64,000 bases of DNA from Thioclava sp. GXIMD2076 (lineage in GTDB: Bacteria > Pseudomonadota > Alphaproteobacteria > Rhodobacterales > Rhodobacteraceae): NCBI RefSeq assembly GCF_037949795.1, contig NZ_CP149932.1:2407001-2471000 (forward strand), given 5' to 3'. Positions 48,329-58,583 of the stretch are shown in pieces (within the stretch, counting starts at the first letter, position 1; every line of letters starts with the position of its first letter). A program made the position numbers and the translations under genes. The notes under the pieces are model-generated. The model was not told the DNA's origin. It saw nothing but the letters and a program-made list of their open reading frames with translations, and did not search any database.

Positions 48329-48826
48329 TTAGCTCCGCTTTGCGCCCGTCTCGAAAAAGGCGACGCGCAATCCCGAGATCCAGAAGATAAGGAAGGCGAT
48401 GAAGGTCAGCACACTGATCACATTCGCCTGATGACCCATGCCAATAAAGCCAGTGACCAGCCCGCGCAAGAGGAGGAGCGGTGCCGAGGCCAGAAGCGCC
48501 CAGAAAAGCGCCACCCTCGAACCATAGCCCGTGCCCTGCCCGCCCATGAGACGCGCCACGCCCCGAGCGACGAATGCCACCAGATAGAGGACGGGGGCCG
48601 CAACGAGGAGCCCCAGCGCCTGCCCCAGCATCAGCGCCGGAAGCGGCACCTGCGGATTATGGAAGGCAAAGCGCGACAGACCGGGCCATTGCGCGATGAA
48701 CACGAGGATCAGCGCGGATAGCAGGAAGGTCAGCGCCCGTGGCTCAGATACGGCATGGGATAGATGATCGCGCACCACCTGACGGGGTGCGCGATAGGTT
48801 CTCAGGATATCCGTAAGCGCAGACAT
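48329..48826 (-). CDS. YIP1-like membrane protein
   Basis: A 165-residue protein with four hydrophobic helices (ALTFLLSALILVFIAQW, LGLLVAAPVLYLVAFVA and others). It starts three bases after sufD. Distantly similar in layout to the next gene. Its place in the Fe-S operon is common in Rhodobacterales, but the role is unknown. Confidence 0.65.
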   Translation of the reverse strand: MSALTDILRTYRAPRQVVRDHLSHAVSEPRALTFLLSALILVFIAQWPGLSRFAFHNPQVPLPALMLGQALGLLVAAPVLYLVAFVARGVARLMGGQGTGYGSRVALFWALLASAPLLLLRGLVTGFIGMGHQANVISVLTFIAFLIFWISGLRVAFFETGAKRS

Positions 48827-48829
48827 CGA

Positions 48830-50140
48830 TCAGGAGGCGTGGCGTGCCAGCCAGCCCTCGAGACGCGACAGCACGTCATCGCGCAGCGCCTCATCCTCGA
48901 TCTCCTCGACCGCGTCGGCCATGAAGCTCAGCACCAGCAGGTTCACCGCGATGCCCTTCGGCACACCACGCGAGCGCAGGTAGAAGAGCGCCGTCTCGTC
49001 GATCGCGCCGGTGGTCGAGCCATGCGAGCAGGCCACGTCATCGGCATAGATCTCGAGTTCCGGCTTGGCGAGGAACTGGCTGTCCCCGTCCAGCAGCAGC
49101 GACTGGCTGATCTGGTAGCCATCGGTCTTCTGCGCGCCTTCCTTCACGAGGATCTTGCCCTGGAAGATGCCCTGCGCGCCGTTTTTCAGCACTTTCTTGA
49201 ACACCTGACGGCTCTCGCCATTCAGCGCGCCATGGGTGATGAAGACGGTGTCATCATGATGGAACGGCCCCTTACGACCGTCGCCCACGGCAGCACCGGC
49301 GACATGCGCCATCGCGTTATCGCCCACGATATCGATCACGCATTCATTGCGGGTCAGTTGACCGTTCGAGGTCATGGTGAAGGACTTGAAGAGCCCTTCC
49401 TCGCCCACACGGGTGAAGATATGCGTATTGGCCAGACGCTCCTGCGAGCGGCCCTGCACACGGATATGGTGGAATTTCGCCCCCTTGGCCACATCGACCT
49501 CGGTCACGATACTGAAGCGCGCCGCCGCTGCTCCGCTTTCGAGAAGCGTGATCTCGGCACCTTCCTCGAGTTTCACCACATGATGCAGGATCGCATCCGA
49601 GGTGGTGTCCTCGTGGAGATAATCGATATGCACGGGCTTGGCGGCCTGACCGGTTACCTTGATCAGAAGACCATCCGTTGCCGCCGCCGTATTCAGCGCG
49701 GCATAGGGGCGGTCAACGGGTTTCTGGCCGTCGGCTTCGAGCTTGCCATAAAGCGATTGCGCCCAATGGATATCGGCGGCATCGGCCTCTGCCAGACGCG
49801 AGATCTCGACGCCCGTATTGACCAGATCATCCGACAGGTCCTCGCTGAAGACGCCATCGACAAAGACCAGACGCACGCGTTCGAACGTGTCGAAATTCGC
49901 GCGCTCGTCCTTGGGGTTGAAGATCGCGGCCTCGGGCGCCTCGGGCGCGTTCAGCGCGGTCGGGTTGGTCCAGCGCCAGTATTCGTCACGGCGCCCCGGA
50001 AGGCCCATGGCCTTCAGACGTGCCAAAGCATCGGCACGGGCAGTCGCCGTAAACCCGCCTTTGGGCAGGTCCATCGCGGCCAGACGGGCGTCCAGAGCAT
50101 CCGCTTTGAGCGCCAGATTGCGTTCTTTTGCGGTTGCCAT
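48830..50140 (-). CDS. sufD: Fe-S assembly protein SufD
   Basis: A 436-residue beta-helix protein with the SufD C-terminal EIYADDVACSHGSTTGAIDE, where the histidine after CS is the scaffold ligand, and a late RSRGVPKGIAVNLLVLSF. It forms the SufBC2D scaffold. Its ATG overlaps the sufC stop (TAATG). Confidence 0.95.
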   Translation of the reverse strand: MATAKERNLALKADALDARLAAMDLPKGGFTATARADALARLKAMGLPGRRDEYWRWTNPTALNAPEAPEAAIFNPKDERANFDTFERVRLVFVDGVFSEDLSDDLVNTGVEISRLAEADAADIHWAQSLYGKLEADGQKPVDRPYAALNTAAATDGLLIKVTGQAAKPVHIDYLHEDTTSDAILHHVVKLEEGAEITLLESGAAAARFSIVTEVDVAKGAKFHHIRVQGRSQERLANTHIFTRVGEEGLFKSFTMTSNGQLTRNECVIDIVGDNAMAHVAGAAVGDGRKGPFHHDDTVFITHGALNGESRQVFKKVLKNGAQGIFQGKILVKEGAQKTDGYQISQSLLLDGDSQFLAKPELEIYADDVACSHGSTTGAIDETALFYLRSRGVPKGIAVNLLVLSFMADAVEEIEDEALRDDVLSRLEGWLARHAS

Positions 50141-50913
50141 TACGCCATCACCTCCGAGATCCCATGCTCTTTCAGCAGGTCTGAATAGCCGTTCTTCTCG
50201 ACTTCCAGCGCCAGCTCGGGGCCACCGGTCTTGATGATACGGCCCGCCGCCATGATATGCACGACATCGGGTTTGATATGGTCCAGAAGACGCTGGTAGT
50301 GGGTGATCACGAGGAAGGACCGGCCTTCCGAACGCAGCGCGTTCACGCCCTCAGACACCAACTTCATCGCGTCCACGTCCAGACCGGAATCGGTCTCGTC
50401 GAGGATGCACATCTTGGGCTCGAGCATCGCCATCTGCAGGATCTCGTTGCGCTTTTTCTCACCGCCCGAGAAACCCACATTGACCGGACGCTTGAGCATC
50501 TCGGCGTCGATCTTCAGCGATTTCGCCTTCTCGCGTACGACCTTCAGGAATTCGCCTGCGGAATATTCGGCCTCGCCGCGCGCTTTGCGCTGCGCGTTCA
50601 CGGCGGTGCGCAGGAAGGTCATGTTCCCCACGCCCGGGATCTCGACCGGATATTGGAAGGCGAGGAACAGGCCTTCGGCGGCGCGCTCTTCGGGTTCCTG
50701 CTCCAGCAGGTCGTTGCCATCCAGCGTCGCCGAGCCCTCGGTGACCGCATAGCCGTCACGGCCCGACAGCACATAGGAGAGCGTCGATTTGCCCGAACCG
50801 TTCGGACCCATGATCGCATGGACCTTGCCGGTTTCGATGGTCAGGTTCACGCCCTTGAGGATCTTCTTGCCACCCTCTTCCAGTTCCGCGTGCAGGTTCT
50901 TGATCTCTAGCAT
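50140..50913 (-). CDS. sufC: Fe-S assembly ATPase SufC
   Basis: A 257-residue ABC ATPase: Walker A GPNGSGKST, signature NVGFSGGEKKRNEILQM, Walker B CILDETDSGLD and the H-loop VITHYQR. It drives conformational change of SufBD. It lies 14 bases upstream of nothing but the ybjQ-like stop. Confidence 0.96.
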   Translation of the reverse strand: MLEIKNLHAELEEGGKKILKGVNLTIETGKVHAIMGPNGSGKSTLSYVLSGRDGYAVTEGSATLDGNDLLEQEPEERAAEGLFLAFQYPVEIPGVGNMTFLRTAVNAQRKARGEAEYSAGEFLKVVREKAKSLKIDAEMLKRPVNVGFSGGEKKRNEILQMAMLEPKMCILDETDSGLDVDAMKLVSEGVNALRSEGRSFLVITHYQRLLDHIKPDVVHIMAAGRIIKTGGPELALEVEKNGYSDLLKEHGISEVMA

Positions 50914-50927
50914 AGTCTTTTTCCTGT

Positions 50928-51242
50928 TCAGTCGATGGTGACTGCCGTGCCGGAGGCCGACACCATCAACATCGAATCCGCGACGACCTCGTAATCTAGA
51001 TCGACGCCAACGATTGCGTTTGCGCCCATGGCCAGAGCGCGCTCTTGAAGTTCTTTGAAGGCCACCTCCCGCGCATCGGCGAGCTTGGCCTCATAGGCGC
51101 CCGAACGGCCGCCCACGATATCCGTGATCTGGGCGAAGAAATCGCGCACAACATTAGCCCCCATGATCGCCTCGCCCACGACGATGCCGTGATAGCGGGT
51201 AATCTTATGGCCCTCGATATTGGCCGTGGTGGTGACAATCAT
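50928..51242 (-). CDS. YbjQ/UPF0145 family protein
   Basis: A 104-residue protein matching the YbjQ pattern: [20 protein letters not shown], then [20 protein letters not shown] and a C-terminal strand ASGTAVTID. These small pentamer-forming proteins are sometimes annotated as heavy-metal binding. It sits between sufB and sufC in the same operon, so a link to Fe-S assembly is likely but unproven. Confidence 0.85.
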   Translation of the reverse strand: MIVTTTANIEGHKITRYHGIVVGEAIMGANVVRDFFAQITDIVGGRSGAYEAKLADAREVAFKELQERALAMGANAIVGVDLDYEVVADSMLMVSASGTAVTID

Positions 51243-51260
51243 GCGCGTTCTCCCCTGATA

Positions 51261-52775
51261 TTAGCCAACCGAGCCTTCGAGCGAGATCGCCACCAGCGAT
51301 TGCGCTTCCATGGCGAATTCCATCGGCAGGGCCTGCAGCACCTCGCGGCAGAATCCGTTCACCACCAGAGCGACCGCCTCTTCCTCGTCCATGCCACGGG
51401 CGCGGCAGTAGAACAGCTGGTCGTCATCGACCTTGGAGGTGGTGGCCTCGTGCTCGACGCGGCTCGTGTTATTCTTGACCTCGATATAGGGCACGGTATG
51501 CGCCCCGCATTCGGAGCCGATCAGCAGGCTGTCACATTGCGTATAGTTGCGCGAATTGGCCGCCTTCGGGTGCATCGACACAAGACCACGATAGGTGTTC
51601 TGCGCCTTGCCAGCCGAGATGCCCTTGGACACGATCCGCGAGCGCGTGTTTTTTCCGAGATGGATCATCTTGGTGCCGGTATCGGCCTGCTGGTAGTTAT
51701 TGGCGATCGCGATCGAGTAGAACTCGCCCGAGGATTCCTCGCCGCGCAGGATGCAGGACGGGTATTTCCAGGTGATCGCGGAGCCGGTTTCAACCTGCGT
51801 CCACATGACCTTGGCGCGATCACCACGGCAATCGGCGCGCTTGGTCACGAAGTTATAGATACCGCCACGGCCCTCTTCGTCGCCCGGGAACCAGTTCTGC
51901 ACGGTCGAATATTTGACCTCGGCATCTTCCTCGATCACGATCTCGACCACAGCCGCGTGCAGCTGGGCAGTATCGCGTTTAGGGGCGGTGCAGCCCTCGA
52001 GATAGGACACATAGGACCCTTTATCCGCGATGATCAGCGTCCGTTCGAACTGCCCCGTGTTTTCCGCGTTGATGCGGAAATAGGTCGACAGCTCCATCGG
52101 GCAGCGAACCCCCGGCGGGATATAGACGAACGACCCATCCGAGAAGACGGCCGAGTTGAGCGTAGCGTAATAGTTATCGGTCTGCGGCACGACCGAGCCG
52201 ATATATTTCTTCACCAGCTCGGGGTGTTCCTTGATCGCTTCCGAGATCGAGCAGAAAATCACGCCCGCTTCGCGCAGCTTCTCCTTGAAGGTGGTGCCCA
52301 CAGACACGGAGTCGAAGACCGCATCCACGGCAACCTGACGCTTGTTCGGATCGTAGTCTTCGGCACCTTCCACACCCGCGAGGATCATTTGTTCCTTCAG
52401 CGGGATGCCGAGTTTCTCATAGGTCGCCAGCAGCTTCGGATCGACCTCGTCGAGCGATTTCGGCTTGGTTTCCATCGACTTCGGACGCGCGTAATAATAC
52501 TGGTCCTGAAAATCGATTTCCGGCACGTTGAGAAGCGCCCAATCGGGTTCTTCCATCTCTTTCCAGCGCGCGAAGGCCTGAAGACGCCATTCGGTCATCC
52601 ATTCGGGCTCTTCGTTCTTCTCGGAGATCAGGCGGACGATATCTTCGTTGACGCCCTTGGGGGCGTATTCCATCTCGATCTCAGTATTCCAGCCGTATTT
52701 ATACGACTCCATGTTCTGGACCGCTTCAACCGTCTCGCGGTCGACGCCTTCGCGGATTTGCAACTCGTCTGCCAC
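51261..52775 (-). CDS. sufB: Fe-S scaffold protein SufB
   Basis: A 504-residue protein from a GTG with AGGGAA upstream. It has the SufB core [20 protein letters not shown], the conserved cysteine in [29 protein letters not shown] and a late [20 protein letters not shown]. It assembles [Fe-S] clusters with SufC and SufD. Confidence 0.96.
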   Translation of the reverse strand: MADELQIREGVDRETVEAVQNMESYKYGWNTEIEMEYAPKGVNEDIVRLISEKNEEPEWMTEWRLQAFARWKEMEEPDWALLNVPEIDFQDQYYYARPKSMETKPKSLDEVDPKLLATYEKLGIPLKEQMILAGVEGAEDYDPNKRQVAVDAVFDSVSVGTTFKEKLREAGVIFCSISEAIKEHPELVKKYIGSVVPQTDNYYATLNSAVFSDGSFVYIPPGVRCPMELSTYFRINAENTGQFERTLIIADKGSYVSYLEGCTAPKRDTAQLHAAVVEIVIEEDAEVKYSTVQNWFPGDEEGRGGIYNFVTKRADCRGDRAKVMWTQVETGSAITWKYPSCILRGEESSGEFYSIAIANNYQQADTGTKMIHLGKNTRSRIVSKGISAGKAQNTYRGLVSMHPKAANSRNYTQCDSLLIGSECGAHTVPYIEVKNNTSRVEHEATTSKVDDDQLFYCRARGMDEEEAVALVVNGFCREVLQALPMEFAMEAQSLVAISLEGSVG

Positions 52776-52864
52776 GTGTCATTCCCTATAGCTCTGGTCA
52801 CGTCCGGCGCGACCGTTTCCCGAAGTCCGCAGGATCGTCAGCCGATCCACCGGACGTTTTATAA

Positions 52865-53944
52865 TTATGCGCGAAGCTTCTCACCGTGCTTGCGTCGCGC
52901 TTTGGCCCAGGCCTCCACGAAGCGGTCGATTGCCTCGTGCGTGATCCCCGGCCCGAGCGAGAGGCGCATCGCACATCCCGCCAGATCCTCGCCCCACCCC
53001 ATAGCGCGCAATACGCCCGAGGCCCGGACCTTACCCGATGAACAGGCCGATCCGGCAGAAACCGCAAACCCCGCAAGATCCATCCGCATCACCTGTGTCT
53101 CGCCTTTCCAAGCAGGACTGATGACCGAAAGAGTGTTGGGCAATAGCGCCGGAGCCTCTCCTGCCGCCGTGCCCGCGGGGGCTACGTCATAGCCCGGAAA
53201 ATAGACATCTTCGACGGCCTCTGCCAGTGCCTTTTTTAGAATATTTCTAAATTCGGCCACTTCTTCCCAGACGCCATTGGCCAGATCCCTCATCGCGGCC
53301 TCGGATGCAGCAGAAAATCCGGCGATACCGATCAGATTTTCCGTTCCTGCGCGGCGACCCATTTCCTGACCGCCGCCTTTGAGCGCCGAAGACAGATCGG
53401 TGCCCTGTTTCAGCACAACAGCACCTATGCCTTTCGGGCCGCCCAGCTTATGCGCCGAGATCAATCCGCAGGTAGCCCCCATCCAGTTGAAAGCCAGAGG
53501 GATCTTCCCGAAACCCTGCGTCAGATCGGTGGACCACAGCCCCTCGGGCAAGGTCTGGATCACGCCGGTTTCGGAATTGGCGATTTGCAGGCTGCTGCGT
53601 TGAGGGGTCGCAACCGTCACACGGCCATAGCCATCGACCGGAAGATCGGGGTCACACCAAGCGGTTACGGCATCATGTTCGATCGCGGCACAATGGATGT
53701 CGCGCCCCGCATGGACCAGCGCCGAGGCCTCGGTCGTGCCGGAGGTGAACACGATATCCTGCCCGTCCGCACCGATGGCCGAGGCGATCTGCGCACGGCA
53801 TTTCTCCATAAGGGATTTCGCCGAGCGGCCCTCCATATGCACCGAGGATGGATTGCCCACGATGTCCATGGCCTCGATCATCGCGGCCTTCGCCTCGGCG
53901 CGAAGTGGCGTGGTTGCGTTCCAGTCGAGATAGAGCCGTTGCAT
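52865..53944 (-). CDS. IscS/NifS-type cysteine desulfurase
   Basis: A 359-residue group I desulfurase, shorter than the usual 400. Marks are YLDWNATTPLR, GNPSSVHMEGR, the PLP lysine in SAHKLGGPKG and the catalytic cysteine in SAGSACSSGK. It lies between iscR and sufB, so the operon carries two desulfurases of different groups. It may feed other sulfur pathways as well. Confidence 0.88.
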   Translation of the reverse strand: MQRLYLDWNATTPLRAEAKAAMIEAMDIVGNPSSVHMEGRSAKSLMEKCRAQIASAIGADGQDIVFTSGTTEASALVHAGRDIHCAAIEHDAVTAWCDPDLPVDGYGRVTVATPQRSSLQIANSETGVIQTLPEGLWSTDLTQGFGKIPLAFNWMGATCGLISAHKLGGPKGIGAVVLKQGTDLSSALKGGGQEMGRRAGTENLIGIAGFSAASEAAMRDLANGVWEEVAEFRNILKKALAEAVEDVYFPGYDVAPAGTAAGEAPALLPNTLSVISPAWKGETQVMRMDLAGFAVSAGSACSSGKVRASGVLRAMGWGEDLAGCAMRLSLGPGITHEAIDRFVEAWAKARRKHGEKLRA

Positions 53945-54032
53945 CTGATCGTATCCTTCCCCTCCGAACGCCCTTTATCCGGCAGGACGCGGTCTCGCGT
54001 CGGGACATAGGCGCAGACTGCCCAAAAGACAA

Positions 54033-54057
54033 TAACCCGAGCGATAGACTCGGGTTA
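54033..54057 (-). terminator. Hairpin between iscR and the desulfurase gene
   Basis: TAACCCGAG and CTCGGGTTA pair perfectly over nine bases with a seven-base loop. On the minus strand it is followed by TTGTCTTTT. It may partly end transcription after iscR and so set the ratio to downstream genes. Confidence 0.5.
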
Positions 54058-54086
54058 CGCGTTTAGTGCACAGAACCGCCAGACTG

Positions 54087-54545
54087 TCAGTCGTCCACCA
54101 CCGAGAAGAGCGACGGCACGGCGGGGCAAGGCTTCAGGCCGTTGCCGATCACATCTTGCAGCGTAGTCTGGTGCAGGAAAACGAAGACCTGCGCCGAAAG
54201 GCTTTCCCACAGGCGGTTCGACATCGATTGCGCCCGCGTGCCGGATTTGCCGCCAGAGGCACCCGCACCCACATGCATGGCCGAAACCTTCTCGTCCACC
54301 GCCTCGAAAATCTCGCTCACGCGGATCTCCGCTGCCGGCCGCGCCAGCTGGTAGCCGCCGCCCGGACCGCGCACCGATTGCACAAGCCCCGCCCGGCGCA
54401 GGCGCACGAAGATCTGCTCGAGATAGGCCAGCGAGATATCCTCGGCTTCCGAAAGCTGGGACAGAGAGACCCGACCATTGGCGCCCGACAAAGCCAGAGA
54501 CGACAATGCCACCATTGCATAACGCCCTTTGGTCGATAGTTTCAT
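54087..54545 (-). CDS. iscR: Rrf2 family regulator IscR, single-cysteine type
   Basis: The 152-residue protein starts at the ATG at 54545, behind GGAGGAA. The winged helix (MKLSTKGRYAMVALSSLALS) and the recognition helix region SLAYLEQIFVRLRRAGLVQS are those of IscR. The three clustered cysteines of the E. coli protein are missing; the only cysteine is C140. An IscR of this kind in Rhodobacter sphaeroides is reported to bind a cluster in an unusual way. It should repress the suf operon when clusters are plentiful. The 296-base divergent gap upstream is non-coding. Confidence 0.9.
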   Translation of the reverse strand: MKLSTKGRYAMVALSSLALSGANGRVSLSQLSEAEDISLAYLEQIFVRLRRAGLVQSVRGPGGGYQLARPAAEIRVSEIFEAVDEKVSAMHVGAGASGGKSGTRAQSMSNRLWESLSAQVFVFLHQTTLQDVIGNGLKPCPAVPSLFSVVDD

Positions 54546-54841
54546 GCAGCTTCCTCCAGCTTTTTTCGTGAGCCCGCAGCCGCAGACCCGTTCATGAGAC
54601 ACGACCCTATCACAGGGCGCGCCGAATCGCGGCAAATTTACGCGAAGTTTGCCGGATGTCACCCGCCAATCGAGGGCAAAAACCGCAAGAACCATTGACC
54701 TTGCGCCCCGCTCCCCTTACTTCGGTTCCACCCGTAGATCCGGCATTGTGCCGGGATGGCCCTGCCTAAGGGAGATGCAGGTTGCGCGTCAAGCGCTGCC
54801 CTCTTCCCGGATAGTGCCCTTGCAAGAGCAGACGAGAACCG

Positions 54842-55501
54842 ATGCCCGAAGTCATATTCCCCGGCCCTGAAGGTCGCCTAGAAGGCCGCTACCACCCGCA
54901 GGCCGCCCCTGACGCGCCGATTGCCATTGTCCTGCATCCCGATCCGCAATTCGGCGGCACGATGAACAACCGCGTCGTCTACAACCTGCATTACGCCTTC
55001 CACAAGCTGGGCTTCACCGTTCTGCGTTTCAACTTCCGCGGCGTCGGCCGTAGCCAGGGCGAATACGACCAGGGCATCGGCGAGCTGTCGGATGCCGCCT
55101 CGGCGCTCGATTACCTGCAATCGCAGAACCCAAATTCCAAGCATTGCTGGGTTGCGGGCTTCAGCTTCGGTGCCTGGATCGGCATGCAGCTGCTGATGCG
55201 CCGCCCCGAGATCACCGGCTTTGTCTCGGTGGCCCCGCCCGCGAATATGTATGATTTCAGCTTCCTCGCGCCCTGCCCCTCCTCGGGTCTGATCATCAAT
55301 GGCACCGCCGACCGCGTGGCGCCGCCGAAAGACACCGCGACTCTGGTTGGCAAGCTTGGCGAGCAGAAGGGCATCACCGTCACCCATGAAGAGATCGCAG
55401 GTGCCGATCACTTCTTCAAGGATGACGAGGCGCATATGAAGCCGATGATCGATACGGTCCAGTCCTATGTGAAGCGCCGCCTGACGGAGAATACCCGCTA
55501 A
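54842..55501 (+). CDS. Alpha/beta hydrolase
   Basis: A 219-residue hydrolase. It has IAIVLHPDPQFGGTMNNRVV, FRGVGRSQGEYD, the nucleophile elbow GFSFGAW, an acid in INGTADRVAPP and the histidine in AGADHFFKDD. Proteins of this CocE/NonD-like group occur throughout the Rhodobacterales beside iscR. The substrate is unknown. It is divergent from iscR. Confidence 0.85.
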   Translation: MPEVIFPGPEGRLEGRYHPQAAPDAPIAIVLHPDPQFGGTMNNRVVYNLHYAFHKLGFTVLRFNFRGVGRSQGEYDQGIGELSDAASALDYLQSQNPNSKHCWVAGFSFGAWIGMQLLMRRPEITGFVSVAPPANMYDFSFLAPCPSSGLIINGTADRVAPPKDTATLVGKLGEQKGITVTHEEIAGADHFFKDDEAHMKPMIDTVQSYVKRRLTENTR

Positions 55502-55731
55502 TGGCGCTGATCGAAGATCTGGCCGAAAAGCTGGCCTTCGATTGCATGCAGGCCCAGAAGGAGATCGGCCCCGCGGCCGATCGCCTCTATCAGGAGGTCG
55601 CCGCCCATATCGGCACCTCCTCACCTTCTCTCGAGGAAGCCTTCCTCACCGCCTGCCGCCTACATATGGCGGCCCTGCGCGGCGACGAGTTCCTCGCGCG
55701 CCGGATCAAGGCGCTCAAAGACGCAGGCTGA
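55501..55731 (+). CDS. Conserved small helical protein
   Basis: A 76-residue protein whose ATG overlaps the hydrolase stop (TAATG). It is all helix (LIEDLAEKLAFDCMQAQKEI and so on). It looks like a conserved hypothetical protein co-expressed with the hydrolase. The next 205 bases show no gene. Confidence 0.65.
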   Translation: MALIEDLAEKLAFDCMQAQKEIGPAADRLYQEVAAHIGTSSPSLEEAFLTACRLHMAALRGDEFLARRIKALKDAG

Positions 55732-55936
55732 CCCCTCGACGTGCTGTGCGGTCGGGCGCGTTGTGCAGCCCTGCGCGTGCCCAGGCTCTGGTCACTTCAT
55801 CGCAAACCCGTTACGCCTAGACCGAGAGCTGGCTTAGCACCGGCCCCGGCACCCCCATACCCTCTGCGGTATGCCGGCTGATCTCGGCGCAGTCCGGGGT
55901 GCCCTTCCTGTCCGCCGGGACGAAAGGAACAGGCTC

Positions 55937-56560
55937 ATGACCCAGACCGCAGACACCGCCTCCACCCAACGGCTCGACCAGCAACTGGCCTTTCTGGCCG
56001 AGGCCGAGAAGCTGAAAGGTGTTGTCCGCGCGACCCCTGTCATGGATGATTCCCGTTTCGAGAATTCCGCCGAGCATAGCTGGTCGCTGGCCCTCTGGGC
56101 GCTGGTGATGGCCGATCAGGCCGCCCCCGAGGTGGATCCCGTGCGTGCGATCAAGATGCTGCTGCTGCATGATATCGTGGAGATCGATGTGGGTGATGTG
56201 CCGATCCACTCGGCGGGCGGCAAGGCCCATGACAGCGCCGAGATCGCTGCGGCAGAAGATCGCGCAGCGGAGCGTATCTTCGGCCTCCTGCCTGCAGATA
56301 TGGCCGAGGATTTCCTTGCCACATGGCGCGAATTCGAGGCCAATGAGACACCGACGGCGATCTATGCCAAATCGCTCGACCGTGCGCAGCCGGTGATGCT
56401 GAATCTGCAATCAGGTGGCGGATCATGGCGCGAATACAAGGTCACATGGACCCAGCTCGAAGACCGCGTGGGCTGCAAGATCAACCGCGGCATTCCCGGT
56501 GTCTGGGAAGCGATCAAAGCCCGCATCTTCCCGTGGTTCCAGGATAACCGCCGCGTCTGA
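55937..56560 (+). CDS. HD domain hydrolase (YfbR-like)
   Basis: The 207-residue protein starts at the ATG at 55937, behind AAAGGAAC. The HD signature is ENSAEHSWSLALWALVMADQ, then KMLLLHDIVEIDVGD with HD, and a later D in YAKSLDRAQP. Relatives cleave deoxynucleoside monophosphates. A terminator follows. Confidence 0.85.
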   Translation: MTQTADTASTQRLDQQLAFLAEAEKLKGVVRATPVMDDSRFENSAEHSWSLALWALVMADQAAPEVDPVRAIKMLLLHDIVEIDVGDVPIHSAGGKAHDSAEIAAAEDRAAERIFGLLPADMAEDFLATWREFEANETPTAIYAKSLDRAQPVMLNLQSGGGSWREYKVTWTQLEDRVGCKINRGIPGVWEAIKARIFPWFQDNRRV

Positions 56561-56570
56561 CCGCTCTGCC

Positions 56571-56602
56571 GCCTGCTTCTCCCCGGAAGCAGGCTATTTT
56601 TT
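56571..56602 (+). terminator. Terminator after the HD hydrolase gene
   Basis: GCCTGCTTC and GAAGCAGGC form a nine-base stem, followed by TATTTTTT. The remaining gap to 56809 probably contains the icd promoter. Confidence 0.88.
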
Positions 56603-56809
56603 AGCCGACGCCATTTCGAAACCTTATCTTTGCACTCGCCCGCTATTGATCGGCCTATCGCAGGACGCCCTTGCGCGGCATGCTCGTGCCAGACTGCGGC
56701 TTTTTGTGAATACCGTCGTATACTACTGCATACAAACTCTGGTCATCACGGGATTTTTGCGCTAGATGAAGCCTGTCCCGACTCAAATATAGCCTAGGAA
56801 GGGGTTCAT

Positions 56810-58018
56810 ATGTCCAAGATCAAGGTAGAGAATCCGATCGTCGAACTCGACGGCGACGAGATGACCCGGATCATCTGGGATTTCATCAAGAAGAAACTGA
56901 TCGAACCCTACCTGGATGTCGATCTGCTGTATTACGACCTCGGCATCGAGGAGCGTGACCGCACCGATGACCAGATCACCATCGATGCCGCCAATAAAAT
57001 CAAAGAGGTGGGCGTTGGCGTGAAATGCGCAACCATCACCCCTGACGAGGCGCGCGTCGAGGAATTCGGCCTCAAGAAAATGTGGAAATCGCCCAATGGC
57101 ACGATCCGCAACATTCTGGGCGGCGTGGTGTTCCGCCAGCCGATCATCTGCCGCAATGTGCCGCGCCTTGTGCCGGGCTGGACCGACCCGATCGTGGTGG
57201 GCCGCCATGCTTTCGGCGACCAGTATAAAGCGACCGATTTCACCTTCCCGGGCAAGGGTCAGCTGACGATGAAATATGTCGGCGATGATGGCACCGTGAT
57301 CGAGAAGGTCGTCTATGATGCGCCCTCGGCAGGCGTTTATCAGGCGATGTATAACCTCGACAGCTCGATCTACGATTTCGCGCGGGCATCGTTCAACTAC
57401 GGTCTGTCGCTCAACTGGCCGGTCTATCTGTCGACCAAGAATACCATCCTGAAAGCCTATGACGGCCGCTTCAAGGATATCTTCGCAGAAGTCTACGCCA
57501 ATGAATTCGAAGAAGAATTCAAGAAGCGCAAGATCTGGTACGAACACCGTCTGATCGACGACATGGTGGCATCGGCCATGAAATGGTCGGGCAAGTTTGT
57601 CTGGGCCTGCAAGAACTACGATGGCGACGTGCAATCGGACACCGTGGCACAGGGCTTCGGTTCGCTGGGCCTGATGACCTCGCAGCTGATGACGCCGGAC
57701 GGGAAAATCGTCGAGGCGGAAGCCGCCCACGGCACCGTAACGCGCCACTACCGCCAGCACCAGCGCGGCGAGCAGACCTCGACCAACTCCATCGCCTCGA
57801 TCTACGCTTGGACCGGCGGCCTGAAGCACCGCGCGAAACTCGACAATAACGCGCAGCTGATGACCTTCGCCGAGACGCTCGAGCGTGTGGTTGTGGAAAC
57901 CGTCGAGTCGGGCTTCATGACGAAAGACCTCGCCCTGCTGGTCGGTCCCGACCAGAAATGGCTCACCACGATGGGCTTCCTCGAGAAAGTCGACGAGAAC
58001 CTGAACAAAGCGTTCTGA
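56810..58018 (+). CDS. icd: NADP-dependent isocitrate dehydrogenase
   Basis: A 402-residue enzyme of the eukaryote-like subfamily: [59 protein letters not shown] and [20 protein letters not shown]. It decarboxylates isocitrate to 2-oxoglutarate in the TCA cycle. AGGAAGGGG precedes the ATG. It is transcribed alone. Confidence 0.97.
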   Translation: MSKIKVENPIVELDGDEMTRIIWDFIKKKLIEPYLDVDLLYYDLGIEERDRTDDQITIDAANKIKEVGVGVKCATITPDEARVEEFGLKKMWKSPNGTIRNILGGVVFRQPIICRNVPRLVPGWTDPIVVGRHAFGDQYKATDFTFPGKGQLTMKYVGDDGTVIEKVVYDAPSAGVYQAMYNLDSSIYDFARASFNYGLSLNWPVYLSTKNTILKAYDGRFKDIFAEVYANEFEEEFKKRKIWYEHRLIDDMVASAMKWSGKFVWACKNYDGDVQSDTVAQGFGSLGLMTSQLMTPDGKIVEAEAAHGTVTRHYRQHQRGEQTSTNSIASIYAWTGGLKHRAKLDNNAQLMTFAETLERVVVETVESGFMTKDLALLVGPDQKWLTTMGFLEKVDENLNKAF

Positions 58019-58025
58019 TCCAGCT

Positions 58026-58056
58026 AAAAAGGCCGGGCATCACGCCCGGCCTTTTT
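58026..58056. terminator. Bidirectional terminator between icd and a convergent gene
   Basis: AAAAAGGCCGGGC and GCCCGGCCTTTTT form a long stem. It can serve both icd and the minus-strand gene. Confidence 0.9.
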
Positions 58057-58076
58057 CATGACACAACCTGCAACTG

Positions 58077-58493
58077 TCAGGCAGCGATAAGTTGCAGATC
58101 GTGCCAGTAGTGGCGCATCTCGTTCAGGGCTTCACGGTCCTGACGGCGGGCAAGGAAGCGCAGATAGAGCTGGCTCGGTCCCTCGAAATAGATCACGAAA
58201 ATCATGATCCGGAGCGCCTCGCGCATATCTTCGCTCAGGTCCTCCCACTGCGGCACAGGCCCCCGCAAATTCACCCCTTGCTCCTCCAGAACCGTCAGAA
58301 GCGCGTAATGGCGCAAATAACGCTCTTCCTGTTCGATCTGGATGATCCCGTGCCACGCAAGCGCCCGCTGCGCCTGTGCAAACCTGTGCCTCGTCACGCG
58401 GTCCACCAAGGCGAGACGAAACTGGACAATCGTAAATGCAACCGTAAGACAACACATCAATATACCAAGGCAAAACACTGATAAGTCAGACAT
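58077..58493 (-). CDS. Membrane-anchored protein of unknown function
   Basis: A 138-residue protein with one N-terminal membrane helix (SVFCLGILMCCLTVAFTIVQ) and a helical cytoplasmic part (ERYLRHYALLTVLEEQGVNL). No family recognised. An AT-rich spacer upstream (58494-58583) may hold promoters for this gene and the divergent YitT gene. Confidence 0.65.
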   Translation of the reverse strand: MSDLSVFCLGILMCCLTVAFTIVQFRLALVDRVTRHRFAQAQRALAWHGIIQIEQEERYLRHYALLTVLEEQGVNLRGPVPQWEDLSEDMREALRIMIFVIYFEGPSQLYLRFLARRQDREALNEMRHYWHDLQLIAA

Positions 58494-58583
58494 TAATTCC
58501 CCCAGTCACCACTTAATGATTTATTTACTAAAATTAACGCATGGCGAAAATGTGGCACAAAGCAGGATCTGTCAGGGCAGTGC

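Noticed and set aside
51045..53192. 715-residue plus-strand frame opposite sufB
   Set aside because: It is an antisense shadow of sufB and neighbours; all known motifs are on the minus strand.
46454..53944. Two cysteine desulfurases as an assembly duplication
   Set aside because: They belong to different groups (IscS-type and SufS-type) with different active-site contexts, so this is a normal mixed operon.
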